Assembly: GCA_024867545.1 (NCBI GenBank)
Contig: JANFNE010000003.1
Location: forward strand, 682,001 to 746,000
DNA: 64,000 nucleotides
Direction of reading: 5' to 3'
From: Phytopythium helicoides
Taxonomy: Eukaryota > Oomycota > Peronosporomycetes > Pythiales > Pythiaceae
Shown here: piece by piece, positions 54,463 to 64,000 of the stretch
Numbering within the stretch: position 1 is the stretch's first letter
Layout: each line of letters starts with the position of its first letter
The notes under the pieces: model-generated
What the model was told of the DNA's origin: nothing
Seen by the model: the letters and a program-made list of their open reading frames with translations, nothing else
Databases searched by the model: none
Position numbers and translations under genes: made by a program

Positions 54463-54876
54463 GGCGTGCGACGCTTCACGATTTTGCCAGCAACAAAAGA
54501 TCCCAACTCGTGCCGTCGTCGCACTGCCAGAACCATTCAAACGATTCAAAGCTCACGCCAGCTCAGCTCGAGGACGGTGGCATGCGTCATTGGTTGTGCT
54601 TTCGCTGCAATACGGACAAGACAAGTGGGGGCTTGTGTCTTTTGCGTAGACAATCCGAGATGCGTGGGCACCGAAACAGACAGCAACGGGGCCCTCGAGG
54701 CGTACAGTAGGCCCACTCATCCCATCGGAGACCGTGATGCCTCAGGCGACTTGACAAGTCAATTGCGCGCTCGTTCGCGATAAATCGGAGCAGTAGAGCA
54801 GCGTCTGACCGCCGAATTTGCGGAGCACGACGTCATTCCTGCATTTGCTGACTCCAGCCCACTATCGACAGTCAGT
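54463..54876. promoter_or_regulatory. Divergent upstream region of the PhoD-like gene and permease 1
   Basis: 414 bases between opposite starts. No frame with conserved features and no distinct motif was seen. Confidence 0.3.
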
Positions 54877-56259
54877 ATGACGCTATCCAGACTCGTCGTG
54901 ATCGCCGTGGCCGCTGTTGGCCTCGCTTGGCTTTCCAGGCCGCACTCGTGTCCGCAGCAAGTGCTGAAGACCGCGAGAAGATGGATGAAGTGCCGAGCGT
55001 CAAGGAAATGGACGTGTACGACGTCGTTGGCCTCGTCATCATGGGGGCCGCCCTCGTGCTCTCGGCTGCTGGAGGTGTTGGCGGTGGCATCGTCATGGTG
55101 CCCACCATGATCCTCGTCATGAGTTTCGACGTTAAGGTAGCAACACCCATCTCAAACCTCGGCATCTTCGGCGGCGGCATTGCCAACGCCATCTTCAACT
55201 CTCGCAAGCGCCACCCAAAAGCGGACCGGCCGCTGATTGAGCCCGACCTCGTCATCATTATGATTCCGGCAGTGATCGGCGGTGTCGTGATCGGCACCGT
55301 ACTCACCAACTTCCTCCCGTCCTACTTGCTGTCGCTGCTCATGGTTGTCGTCCTCGTTGCTGGCAACTCGCGCATGCTCGTGAAGGCTATTTCCATGGTG
55401 AAGCAGGAAGCTGCGGCCAAGAAGGAGGCGAGGATGATGAGGGCAGACGTGGAGACCCCAAACTCCCCAGACGCCGACTACGTGGCTCGCTGCAGTGTCT
55501 CCCTCCACAGCGCAAGTGAAGGACTTCGGGCGGCAGCTGAACGGGGAGACGAGTCCGTAGATCCAGAGCTCATCAAGCTCATCGAACCAGGAAAAAGTGC
55601 TTCAACAAGACCAAGCACGGCGCGGTTTTTGCTTGCTACCTGCTCATCGTGGCTGTCAGCATCGCCGACGCGCTTGTGACCTGCGGCAGCGTCACCTACT
55701 GGTTCCTCCTCGCGGTCGAGTTCCCGTGCATCGTCATCTTCGAGATCTTTGCTGCGCGGCTTCTCCTGAAGAGTACGAGCACAAAGTTGCGCTGAACTAC
55801 CCGTTTGTAGATGGCGATGTGCGCTGGAGCAAGAAGACGCTGTCGATCTTCGCGCCGGCGTGTGTCGCTGCTGGCATTGTTGCCTGGCACCTTCGGCGTT
55901 GGCGCTGCGGCCATCACTGGACCCGTTTTGATCGAGATGGGTACCATCCCAGAAGTACTAGCTGCCATGTCGGCACTCATGATCCTGTACTCATCTGCCG
56001 CCGCGACTGCCAAGTACGCCGTCTTCAACATGATCAAGTGGGACTGGGCCGTGTTGGTATTAGCTCTCTCGCTGGTGGTGACCTCGCTCGCGCAGTATTT
56101 CATCCTAGGTTACGTACGTCGGTCGGGTCGCCAGTCTATTATCCTGCTGGCCTATCGTCTCGACGGCGTTCACCTGGCGCGGCACTCATGCTCTACGAGG
56201 GCATCAAGCTCACAATCGAGGACTCCGGAGCTTCCTTCTCCATCGACGTATGCGACTAA
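54877..56259 (+). CDS. TauE/SafE family permease, tandem copy 1
   Basis: A polytopic membrane protein of the sulfite/organosulfonate exporter family, about 460 residues. A signal-like start (MTLSRLVVIAVAAVG) leads, after a break near 54930, into VYDVVGLVIMGAALVLSAAG and the family repeat GGVGGGIVMVPTMILVMSF, then SNLGIFGGGIANAIFN and IMIPAVIGGVVIGTVLTNFL. After a hydrophilic loop come VGAAAITGPVLIEMGTIPEV and a second set of spans. The end is TIEDSGASFSIDVCD. Further breaks lie near 55600, 55770, 55885 and 56150; in each case copy 2 shows where the frame resumes. The substrate is unknown. Its partner lies 330 bases downstream on the same strand. Confidence 0.88.
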
Positions 56260-56589
56260 AGGTAGACAGATCAACACGGCACGCATTACATAACTCTAAC
56301 GTTGAGCTCATTGGTACTGTAGCTGCCACATTCATCCCGAACGTTCATGGCCATCGTTTCGATGCTTGCACTGCAAGTTGCAGGTGCATTCACGACGATC
56401 CAAGTTGCGTTCCTCATCGCTGATGAGTGTGCGGTGTACCATCTCATGTCCCAAGGTCATCAAACATTTGCATCACGGTCTCCGATGGGATGAGAGGACC
56501 TACCGTACACGAACACGAACGCCGCTGCCGTGGAGTCCTCTAGTCAACGCTACAGCTCGAGCGTTTAGCGGATCGAACCGAAAGCCTCC
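56260..56589. promoter_or_regulatory. Spacer between the two permease genes
   Basis: 330 bases that should contain the 3-prime end of copy 1 and the promoter of copy 2. A CTACCGTAC motif occurs at 56500, 90 bases before the next ATG. Confidence 0.3.
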
Positions 56590-58003
56590 ATGACCATTGT
56601 CACGCGCTTCTTGGCGACCGTCGCGCTGCTCTCGGCGATCGCAAGCGCGGCGACTGGCGAGAGTGACGTCACCACCGATGGCTCGGACAACTTCGATGGC
56701 GTGCCTGACGTGGCGGACATGAACGTCTACGATGGCGTGGGCATCCTCATCATGGTCTTTGCGCTGGCGTTGGCAGCCGCTGGAGGCATCGGTGGAGCGA
56801 TCATCATGGTGCCCACCATGGTGCTCGTCATGAGCTTCGATATCAAGGTCGCGACGCCCATCGCCAACCTCGGCATCTTCGGCGGAGGCATCGCCAACGC
56901 GGTGTTTAACATGCGCAAGCGGCATCCGACCGTCGATCGTCCGCTCATCGACGCGGATCTGGTGATCATCATCATCCCAGCAGTCATTGGCGGCGTCATC
57001 GTGGGAACTGTGTTTACAAACCTGCTACCGTCATACCTTCTGTCGTTGCTCATGGTCGTCGTGGTCAGCGCCGGCAGTTTTCGGATGCTCATGAGGGCTA
57101 TTGCAATGCTAAAGAAGGAGACGGCGGACAAAAAGGAGGCCAAGATGCGCAAGGCAGGACGCTGAGAACCCGGGGTCTCCACTAGCTGCAGACTACCTTT
57201 GCGACCCAGGACTCTCCCCGTCGACCCAAAGTGCTCCACTTGCTGCCACCCCTCGGAGTGCCAGTGCACTTCTCCGAGCTGCTGCCATTCGAGGAGACTC
57301 GTCAGTGGACCCTGAACTTGTCAAGCTCATCGAGCAAGAGCGCCACTTCAACTGGAGAAAGCACTCAGCCGTCTTCTGCTGCTACGTCTTCATCGCAGCC
57401 TGTAGTATCGCCAACGCGCTTGTGAGTTGTGGGAGCGTCGAATATTGGGCTATCCTCGGAGCCGAGGTGCCATGCATTATTGCGTTCGAGTTCTTCGCGG
57501 CTCGTCGGCTTCTCAGGGAGTACGAGCACAAAATCGCCTTGAACTATCCGTTTGCTGAAGGAGACGTTCGTTGGAGCAAGAAGACGTTGTCGCTATTTGC
57601 TCCCGCGTGCATCGCCGCCGGAGTTGTCGCTGGTACATTCGGTGTAGGCGCCGCAGCTATCACCGGCCCCATTTTGATCGAGATGGGCGTTATCCCGGAA
57701 GTGCTCGCCGCGATGGCTGCACTCATGGTGCTCTACTCCTCTGCGTCTGCTACCGCCAAGTACGCACTCTTCAACATGATCAAGTGGGACTGGGCTCTGT
57801 TGGTATGCTCGTTGTCCCTCGTGGTCACCTCGCTGTCGCAGTACTTCATATTGGGCTACGTGCGTCGCTCGGGTCGGCAATCCATCATCCTGCTGTGCAT
57901 GCTCGCGTCCGTGTACATTGGAGCCATATTGATGCTGTACGACGGCATCAAGCTCACGATCGAGGACTCCGGCGCCTCCTTCTCCGTCGACGTGTGCTCC
58001 TGA
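56590..58003 (+). CDS. TauE/SafE family permease, tandem copy 2
   Basis: About 470 residues. A signal peptide (MTIVTRFLATVALLSAIASA) precedes an acidic luminal stretch. The first transport repeat has GGIGGAIIMVPTMVLVMSF and GIFGGGIANAVFNMRKR. A single break near 57140 connects KKEAKM to a hydrophilic loop (DAENPGSPLAADYLCDPG). After the loop, VDPELVKLIEQERHF leads into the second half with VVAGTFGVGAAAITGPILIE and LGYVRRSGRQSIILLCML. It ends TIEDSGASFSVDVCS, almost the same as copy 1. About eight to ten membrane spans are visible. The TauE/SafE repeat pattern GGGxxxPxL is present in eukaryotic form. Tandem duplicate; exporter of sulfur-containing anions by family analogy only. Confidence 0.9.
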
Positions 58004-58115
58004 GCGGTTTAGAGCGTGGTGTCGGCATGGCAGCGCTGCAGTCGAATTGATAGTAAAATGAGAATATAATTGAGAAGTGAGAGCGCCGTCATATTCGCAT
58101 CGGAGACCGACCGCC

Positions 58116-58611
58116 ATGCTGGTGGACAAGCGCAGGGAGGTGCTGCGGCTGTACCGCGAGATCCTGCGCACCACGCGGCAGTTCAAGTGGCCAAACGAGC
58201 AGGGCGAGCAGTGGTGCGGCTGCTGCGTCTGTGGCCGCGCTTTCGGCCTTCTCGACGCTCACGGAGCTCGCGTTTTCAGGTCGCTCGTGCTGCAGAAGAA
58301 CGCGCGCATGGAGATCGAGCAGAACCGCAACGAGACCGTGCGTTGCTGTCGCCGTGATGGCTGGAGCAAGGGCTGGCAGTTGAGTAACGAGGATTTGCGA
58401 CTGGAGCAGGACGGCGAGACCATCTCCAAGCGCATCATCTTTGGCTGGGACTGCCTCGCGCAGGTGCAGGAGAAGGCACGCGGCTGTCGAACGACCTCGT
58501 CCATTGGTTCTCAACTGACTCACCGCTCTCTCCATGCTGGTGCAGATGGTGCAGAAGCAGCAAGAGCTGGAGGCGCAGGCGGCAGGAAAGGCCCCAGAAG
58601 AGACCAAGTAA
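58116..58611 (+). CDS. LYR-motif protein (mitochondrial assembly factor type), four exons
   Basis: Exons 58116-58213, 58280-58337, 58410-58463 and 58546-58611 join to 276 nt (91 residues). Introns of 66, 72 and 82 nt are all GT-AG. The protein reads MLVDKRREVLRLYREILRT, with the L-Y-R tripeptide at residues ~11-13, then FKWPNEQGEQW and a basic/acidic helix (NARMEIEQNRNET). The rest is FGWDCLAQMVQKQQE and a charged C-terminus. LYR proteins bind acyl-ACP and help assemble Fe-S or respiratory complexes in the mitochondrial matrix. Which LYRM subgroup this is cannot be decided by eye. Raw unspliced reading gives a Cys-rich artefact from intron 1. Confidence 0.8.
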
Positions 58612-58710
58612 AGTCAGATGGGAGCAGGTAGCAACAGGCACGCGCTCAGGTCAATATCATGTCCATTACGATGGGAACCACAGGCAGAGCGAGTACAAGG
58701 CCAACTACGG

Positions 58711-60523
58711 TCACTTGCGCGAGCTCAAGCTGTCGGGCGTGCTGATCTCGCTTCGCCGTGACGTGAAGGGCGGCGGCGCGTCCATCAGGTCCCCTCGAGC
58801 CATCTGTTGTTGCTGCTGGAGCTGCTGCGCGCTCTCGAGCTGCTCGTCGTAGTTCATAAAGTGCTGGTTGCTGCGAAACTCTAGGTACAGCGTGAAGAGC
58901 ACGTGCAGCGACTCGTACACGTTCTTGTGCACAGGGATATCGAGGATCGCACAAATGATCCGGATATACTGCTCGAGGCCGAGGTCCATGCTGGCACTCG
59001 GCAGCGGCGTCTTGGCGAGAAGCTCCTCGAACTCCTCGGGCCACACCTGCATAAGGCTCTCAATGTCAGGCATCGCCTTGGTGTAGTGCACTTGTGGTGG
59101 TGGCTTCGTGCGGTGGAGGTCCTGCGATGGATTTAATCCACCGATCAATCTCCTTCGGGCTCTTCTCGGCGTTCTCAATGCTGCGCACCACAATATCGCC
59201 ATGCTTCTTCTTGGATGTTGATCGCAGCTGGAGGTCGAGCACGGTCGCATCTGACTGGCTCAAGCTCGGTTCGTCCAACATCTTGAGCCCCAAGTGATCC
59301 GGTTCACCGTCAGGCCGAGGAATCTTGAGGAAAGCGTCCATGTCACCCACCGCCGGGATAAACTCGGGGATGAAACACTTGAGTCGGGTCTCGAGCTCAA
59401 TCTCCTGTGCCTTGAATCGACCGATGTACTGGAAGAGCTCACGCACGTCGTTGGAGACTTTAAGGTGGGCGTAGTCGCTCTCCTTGTAACTGCTGGCGTT
59501 TGCCAACATTGCAGATTGTGCAGAGGTACCGCCACTTGCAGATCCGCCTCCTCCAGCTGAGGCTCCAGCACTGGCTGCGGTTTTTGCAGCAGCAGTAGAT
59601 TCTTCCTCGTCGTCTTCCTCATCGTCATCGTCGTCCTCGTCCTCGCTTCCCGACTCCTCAGACGAGCTCTCCGATTCCTGCTTGCCTTTTGGTTCAGGTG
59701 TGCGCTTGTTAGGCTGCGGCTGCTGCTTTCCTGCTGCTTGAGCTGTTGCTGCGGACGCCGAAGATGCTGGTGCTGCTCTCGTATTTGCAGCAGCAGTTGC
59801 TGAGGAAGGCGGCGTCGAGTCTTTCGGAGCAGGAGAACTCCGAGCTGCTTCTGCCTTTGGTGTGGGTTTCTCTTCTCGGGCCGCAGCAGCCGCGTTGCTA
59901 CTATTCGCAGCTCTGTTCTTGATCGCCGCACGATCTGGACTCGGATGCCCATCGGTATCAACGCTCTCGTCTGAATCGCTGAGGTCTACTTCTTCATCGT
60001 GAGGCTTGTTCTTGATCTCTGCACCGACAGGTGGCACCGTGTTCTTCGCTGCGCTCTCAGCACTCCGTTGAGGTGCTGATGAGGCAGGAGCAGCAGCAGT
60101 TCGATCTGGCATGGCAGGTTTCTGTGGACTTTCGATCTCCTGAACGCTGCCAGAAAGCTCAAGAGCCTCATCGAACGGCTGGTTCTTGAGCTGTGCAGCC
60201 GGCTTCTTCTTGGGCGAGTCCCCTCCTGCTTCGGACACGCTCTCCGACTCGCTGAGGTCCAAAGCCTCGTCGAACGGCTGGTTCGCGAGACTTCGCTCCT
60301 TCGCAGCTCGAGCTGCTTGGTCTGCTGCGCCTCCTCGAGCATTCGACGCTGCTCCAGCACCGGCAGTGGGCTTGCTGTCTCCATCTCCAGACTCGGACAT
60401 ATCGTCCTCACTGCCCGAGTCATCATCGCCTCCGCTGCTGGAAATATCGTCATCGTCGTCGTCTTCTTCCTCCTCCTCGTGGTCCTTTTCATCGGCATCG
60501 TGCTTTGCCTCACGGCCAGACAT
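58711..60523 (-). CDS. IFT46: Intraflagellar transport protein 46
   Basis: A core IFT-B subunit that carries outer dynein arms into the flagellum. About 600 residues. The N-terminal ~350 residues are acidic and disordered, with three copies of an N(Q/K)PxDE(A/E)(L/V)(D/E)LS motif (near 60275, 60185 and 60000). IFT46 proteins typically show one such motif. The folded C-terminal part has YAHLKVSNDVRELFQYIGRF, LKCFIPEFIPAVGDMDAFL, EIDRWI, KAMPDIESLMQVWPEEFEE and LEQYIRIICAILDIPVHKN. A single-base break near 59128 separates RWIKSI from DLHRTKPPPQVHY; the family reads straight through. The C-terminus is Gln-rich then Ser-rich. Confidence 0.92.
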
Positions 60524-60773
60524 TTTGCAGGAGAGCTGTCAGTTCGCGAGAGCAAGTGCTACGCAGGACAAGCAGCCTCGATCGAGTCTCCTCGTAGCAA
60601 CCGCCGAGGTAAGCAGGCGTCGGTTCGCGGACACAACGCGCTCGGACAACTGCACGCCGACCCTTCCTCTCTCCAGCACGACTCCCCGCTGCTCTCCTGA
60701 TCTTTGGCTGCAACAGAAAACTTGCTCAGTTCAAAATATCTATTGGAAGGTGTCTATCTACACGCGGCGAGCT

Positions 60774-62009
60774 TCAGAACGATCGGTGGTTCGTCTTGGC
60801 CTTCTTCTTGCCGCGGCCCATACGTGAGTTTTGCACCTGGTGGAACACGCGCTTCGTGTACTGCCGGATGCTGTCGTCGGCCATGATCTCGTCCGTGAAC
60901 GTCTGCTGGCGCTCCTTCTTGGTCATACGGGCCGACTTGAACTCGTGCGCGCCTTCGATGACCGTGCCCATCTGGAAGTGCTTGGGCAGCTTCTTGTTGT
61001 GGTCCGACGACTTGTAGAACTTCTTCGGATCCAGGTAGTTTCGCATGCGAAGCAGCGCAAAGTCGCGCCGCATCTCGGGCGTCAGCTCGTCCGACTCCAT
61101 GTCGAACCACTTGCGGCCCGCCGTCTTCTTGCGCATCTCCTCTCGCTGACGGACAGAGTGCGCCACCACGCCCTGCTCCTTCTGAATGACCTGCGCTTCA
61201 GCCTGAGCGCGCACCTCGGCGCGCAGCTTGGCGCCGCCCGAGCGCTTGCTCCCCTTCAGCTCGAAGAACGTCGCATGCAGCGACGCACCGCTGTCCAGTT
61301 GGTCCGGCACCAGCGTGCGCTTGATGTCCTCCGCCGTGCGCTTCGATGTGACAGCGGTAGTCAGGGCGTCCGTGCTGCTGCTCATGCTGGTGCTGTCAGT
61401 TCCGAATAGATCGAGGCCGGCCGCAGCAAGCTGCGCGTACTCGGCAATGTCCTCGTCCTTGTCGTCCGACTCGGTCTCGTCGTTCTCGTCGGCGGCGTCC
61501 TGCTCGTCCTCTTCGTCCTCCTCCTCGTCCATCATGACAATCTCGTCCTCCTCTTCCTCGTCTTCCACGTGCTCCTCATTTTCGGCCTCTGCTGCCTGCT
61601 CGACCTGCTCGACCACCTTCTCCACCACTTGCTCGACCACTTCCAGCTCCCTGTCCTCAGTCGCCGCGTCCTCCTCGTCCACCGGAATGTCCTGCGGGGA
61701 TTCGTCCGCCTCTTCGCCCTGCTCCTGCTTCCTCGTCCGCCCTCGTCCTCGCTTGGACGGCGACTGCGCCACCACCACAGCCGTCAGCCAACCGCAGCCA
61801 CCGATGCTCGCGAACGCCTTCAAGCTCACCTTGGAGGCGCTGGCTGGGCTCTTGGACGGCGAGCGACGCGAGGACGCGCGCTGGGGCGACATGCGAGCCT
61901 CTCGCTCGCTCTGCGAGCCGCTGGAGGCCTCGCTCTTGGCCTGCAGGCGCCGCGACGAGCGCCGAGTCTCGACCATGGGCTGCTGCTTGCTCGACTGGGC
62001 GTTGCCCAT
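60774..62009 (-). CDS. FCF2: FCF2/DNTTIP2-like pre-rRNA processing factor
   Basis: A nucleolar factor for early 18S rRNA processing. I choose ATG 62009 (MGNAQSSKQQPMVETRRSS); 61976 (MVETRRSSRR) is also possible. A 66-nt intron at 61764-61829 (GTGAGC to GCGCAG) has a length divisible by three and so reads through if ignored. The N-terminal part is basic and Ser-rich, the middle is a long acidic E/D tract, and the C-terminal ~150 residues are the Fcf2 domain: RKWFDMESDELTPEMRRDF, NYLDPKKFYKSSD, KLPKHFQMGTVIEGAHEFKS and RMTKKERQQTFTDEIMAD. It ends in a basic tail (GRGKKKAKTNHRSF). About 389 residues. Divergent from the OTU gene 139 bases away. Confidence 0.9.
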   Translation of the reverse strand: MGNAQSSKQQPMVETRRSSRRLQAKSEASSGSQSEREARMSPQRASSRRSPSKSPASASKVSLKAFASIGGCGWLTAVVVAQSPSKRGRGRTRKQEQGEEADESPQDIPVDEEDAATEDRELEVVEQVVEKVVEQVEQAAEAENEEHVEDEEEEDEIVMMDEEEDEEDEQDAADENDETESDDKDEDIAEYAQLAAAGLDLFGTDSTSMSSSTDALTTAVTSKRTAEDIKRTLVPDQLDSGASLHATFFELKGSKRSGGAKLRAEVRAQAEAQVIQKEQGVVAHSVRQREEMRKKTAGRKWFDMESDELTPEMRRDFALLRMRNYLDPKKFYKSSDHNKKLPKHFQMGTVIEGAHEFKSARMTKKERQQTFTDEIMADDSIRQYTKRVFHQVQNSRMGRGKKKAKTNHRSF

Positions 62010-62148
62010 GGACCAGGAATGCGGCTCGACAAACGGCAGGCTGGTACGCTCGGAGCCTCTGATTGGCTGTAAATGGGGAATATGGAGTTTTGATTGGACG
62101 AAATGAGCCAGGTGGCGCCACGCGCGACTTGCAGACGCCCGACCCGAG

Positions 62149-63500
62149 ATGCCGCCGCGCAAGGCTGCCAAGCGCGCCGCCAAGAAGCCGCCGGTGCGTG
62201 CCGCTCGCGGATCCGAGCGCTCTGTAGGCTACCAGTTGCAGCAGTTGCAACTTCAGCTCGAAGCTCTGGCGGCTGATGGATCCGTGGCGCGGTCTAGACA
62301 GTCAAATTTGAGACGGCGAGCGGCGCGAGGATCTCGGCCAAGGTTGCTGCTCCGACGACGGCGCCAAGGACAGAGCGGGCAAGCACAAGAAGAAGAGCAA
62401 GGACAAGCACCGAGAGGCTGTCAGCGATGACGCAGTGAAGCTCGTGCGCAAGCTGCTCGCGGCTGCTGGCTGCAAGCTCTGGGTGGGGAACACTGCTCCA
62501 CCGTCTTCAATTAGCCACATGAGAGAGCTGACGGCTTCAACCGTGGCGTTTGTTTGGTATGGCAGGAGGTCGAAGCCGATGGGAACTGTTTGTTTCGGTA
62601 GGTGAGTGGGTCGAAAATGAACAGGCCGAACGACGCCAGTGTGGTCACGAGTGCTGGAGCAGGGCGATCAGCGACCAGCTCTACGGCGACCAGAACCTCC
62701 ACCTTGAGATCCGCAAGGTGCGAGGCCTCTCGATTCAACTCCAACTACTCTTTTAGACTGCTCACTCCTGCTGTGCATTGTCTCGAACAGCGCATCGTCG
62801 ATTTCATCGAGGAGAAGCGCGACGACTTTGAGCCTTTCATGGAGGACGAAGAAAAGTTCGATCATGTGCGGGGCTTTGGCTGTCGATTCCTGGACCAGGT
62901 GTGTGCCTGACTTGCCATGCTGCAGTATTGCACGAGAATGCGCGAGGATGGCACGTGGGGCGGGAACCAGGAGCTTTACGCCGCCGCGCGCTTGTTCCAA
63001 GTGTACATCGTGGTGCACATGGAAAGCAGCCGCATGGTGATCGAGTGCGACGCAGCCAAACCAAAGCGAATTCTCCACGTCGCTTACCACGGCTCGGATC
63101 ACTACGACAGCGTGCGGTCGCTCAAGGAGAGCGACGAGCAGGCGCACAGTGGCACGCCACCGATGGAGATCGAGCTTGACTGCGACGGCTTCCGTCCCGA
63201 CGATCTCGCCAAGGTGGGTGTGGTGTCATCGCAAAACGGCGAATGTTGAGCATGTTTGTTGAAGAGATCGGACTGCCCGTGGCTCGCAGAGGTGGCAGTC
63301 AAGAGAAGGCGACCAACGCATTACTGCGTCCGTCGGAAGTGAGGACGAGGGCCGACTCGTCGCTCGCTGATCAGCTTCAAGACCTCCGCGTCAGCGCCGA
63401 GTCGGGCAAACCTTTGAGCAAGAAGGCTCAACGACAGCTGCGCAAGCAGGAAGCGGCATCGAAGCGGTCCGCCAAGCTGAAGAAGAAGAAGCCTGAGTGA
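62149..63500 (+). CDS. OTU-domain deubiquitinase, OTUD3-like, multi-exon
   Basis: A cysteine protease that removes ubiquitin. Start MPPRKAAKRAAKKPP, then probably an intron from ~62194 to ~62318. Next comes DLGQGCCSDDGAKDR followed by a basic KKKSKDKHREAVSDD segment. Clear introns follow at about 62484-62566, 62605-62666, 62719-62791 and 62867-62911. Joined exons give EVEADGNCLFRAISDQLYGD (catalytic Asp and Cys), DFIEEKRDDFEPFMEDEEKF, then MREDGTWGGNQELYAAARLF and ILHVAYHGSDHYDSVR with the catalytic His. Exon joining after LDCDGFRPDDLAK (63213) is uncertain, since the last exon (GLPVARRGGSQEKATNALLR to a Lys-rich end at 63500) needs a phase I could not match. Confidence 0.85.
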
Positions 63501-64000
63501 TCTGGTAAGGCAGCAGTGGACGTTGGAAATCTGATACAGGGAGCGTACCGTACCTGTCGAGGAGCTCATTTGTCGTTTTCACCCAATCGATGGGTTTAAA
63601 ATCCTCTATTTTGACCAATAAAGCTGCAAGAAAAGTGTTCAGCGCGTAGAGCCGGCGCACGACTTGTGGATGATCATGTTGATTCGTCCGACGTCCACGC
63701 CACGCGGGACTCTGCTCTCACGCAGACCATCGATCGATGGAACTCGTGCACAATGGCCACCGCTTCAGCTTCCGCCTCTTGGCCGCTTTCCATCCTCCCA
63801 GCAGTGAGCGTACGAGTGCACGAAACGTCCCGCTCGCTGCTCGACGAACGACCGGCGACAGGTGGCGAGTCGGCTGATTGGCTGCCTGTCCATTGGTCCG
63901 CCAGACAATTCGTGGGGTCGGCTCATCCGCCGCCCCGTTTCCGCGCGAGCGGAGACTCTGGCGTACCGTACTCCTTCATCCTCTCGCCCGCACATTGCTC
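63501..64000. other. Right edge; possible small minus-strand gene
   Basis: On the minus strand, from about 63792 (MESGQEAEAEAVAIVHEFHRS) and, after a possible intron, RRLYALNTFLAALLVKIEDF and KPIDWVKTTNELLDRYGT, there is a protein-like pattern. It runs down to ~63560, tail-to-tail with the OTU gene. No family was recognised and the splice sites are uncertain. CGTACCGTAC occurs at 63545 and 63962. The rest of the edge shows nothing. Confidence 0.3.

Noticed and set aside
58200..58400. Cys-rich zinc-finger-like segment in the LYR gene (WCGCCVCGRAF)
   Set aside because: It is encoded by intron 1, which has proper donor, acceptor and phase; splicing restores the LYR protein.
1..64000. CRISPR arrays, bacterial operons, tRNA or rRNA genes, transposases
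   Set aside because: No regularly spaced repeats, no cloverleaf candidates and no transposase or integrase motifs were noticed. The genes are eukaryotic with spliceosomal introns.

Overview
The window is nuclear DNA of a flagellate eukaryote, most likely an oomycete (a stramenopile in the Pythium/Phytophthora range). The inference rests on dense genes on both strands, very short introns (54-82 nt, GT-AG, several with a CTAAC-like branch site), secreted leishmanolysin-like proteases, TauE/SafE permeases, a CYP86-clan-like P450 and axonemal/IFT genes together with autophagy and N-glycosylation genes. No tRNA, rRNA, CRISPR array or recognisable transposon was seen. Species and family names are inference; no search was run.

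Layout. 0-9 kb: a broken hypothetical gene at the left edge, a microsomal cytochrome P450, an ankyrin remnant, a membrane-anchored alpha/beta-hydrolase, then about 3 kb of apparently gene-free degenerate sequence ending in a GACCGACC-rich block. 9-33 kb: an ankyrin-rich accessory region. Four related ankyrin genes share one layout, and a fifth, much longer ankyrin protein lies among them. Two of the four are paired with old-yellow-enzyme (OYE) genes and form an inverted duplication (about 17.33-20.28 kb against 29.97-32.88 kb). Between or beside the arms lie a three-repeat acidic protein, a kinesin, OST48 and two paralogous small coiled-coil proteins. 33-42 kb: a large nuclear K/E- and R/S-rich protein, then adenylate kinase 7 and PACRG as a divergent axonemal pair, then ATG5 with five exons. 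42-54.5 kb: three tandem leishmanolysin-like (M8) proteases and a large PhoD-like protein whose metal ligands look lost. 54.9-63.5 kb: two tandem TauE/SafE permeases, a tiny four-exon LYR protein, IFT46, an FCF2/DNTTIP2-like rRNA-processing factor and an OTU deubiquitinase.

Themes. Three or four genes serve the flagellum (AK7, PACRG, IFT46, perhaps the kinesin), which fits a zoosporic organism. The M8 proteases, the permeases and the hydrolase face the secretory pathway or membrane. OST48 would glycosylate such proteins.

Caution. Many otherwise well conserved genes carry single-base frameshifts, several in short homopolymers, and paralogue or family comparison shows where the frame resumes. 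I read most of these as sequence or assembly errors rather than pseudogenes. CDS spans below therefore run from start to stop across frameshifts, and I state where each break is. Only one OYE copy has a clear deletion of biological type.
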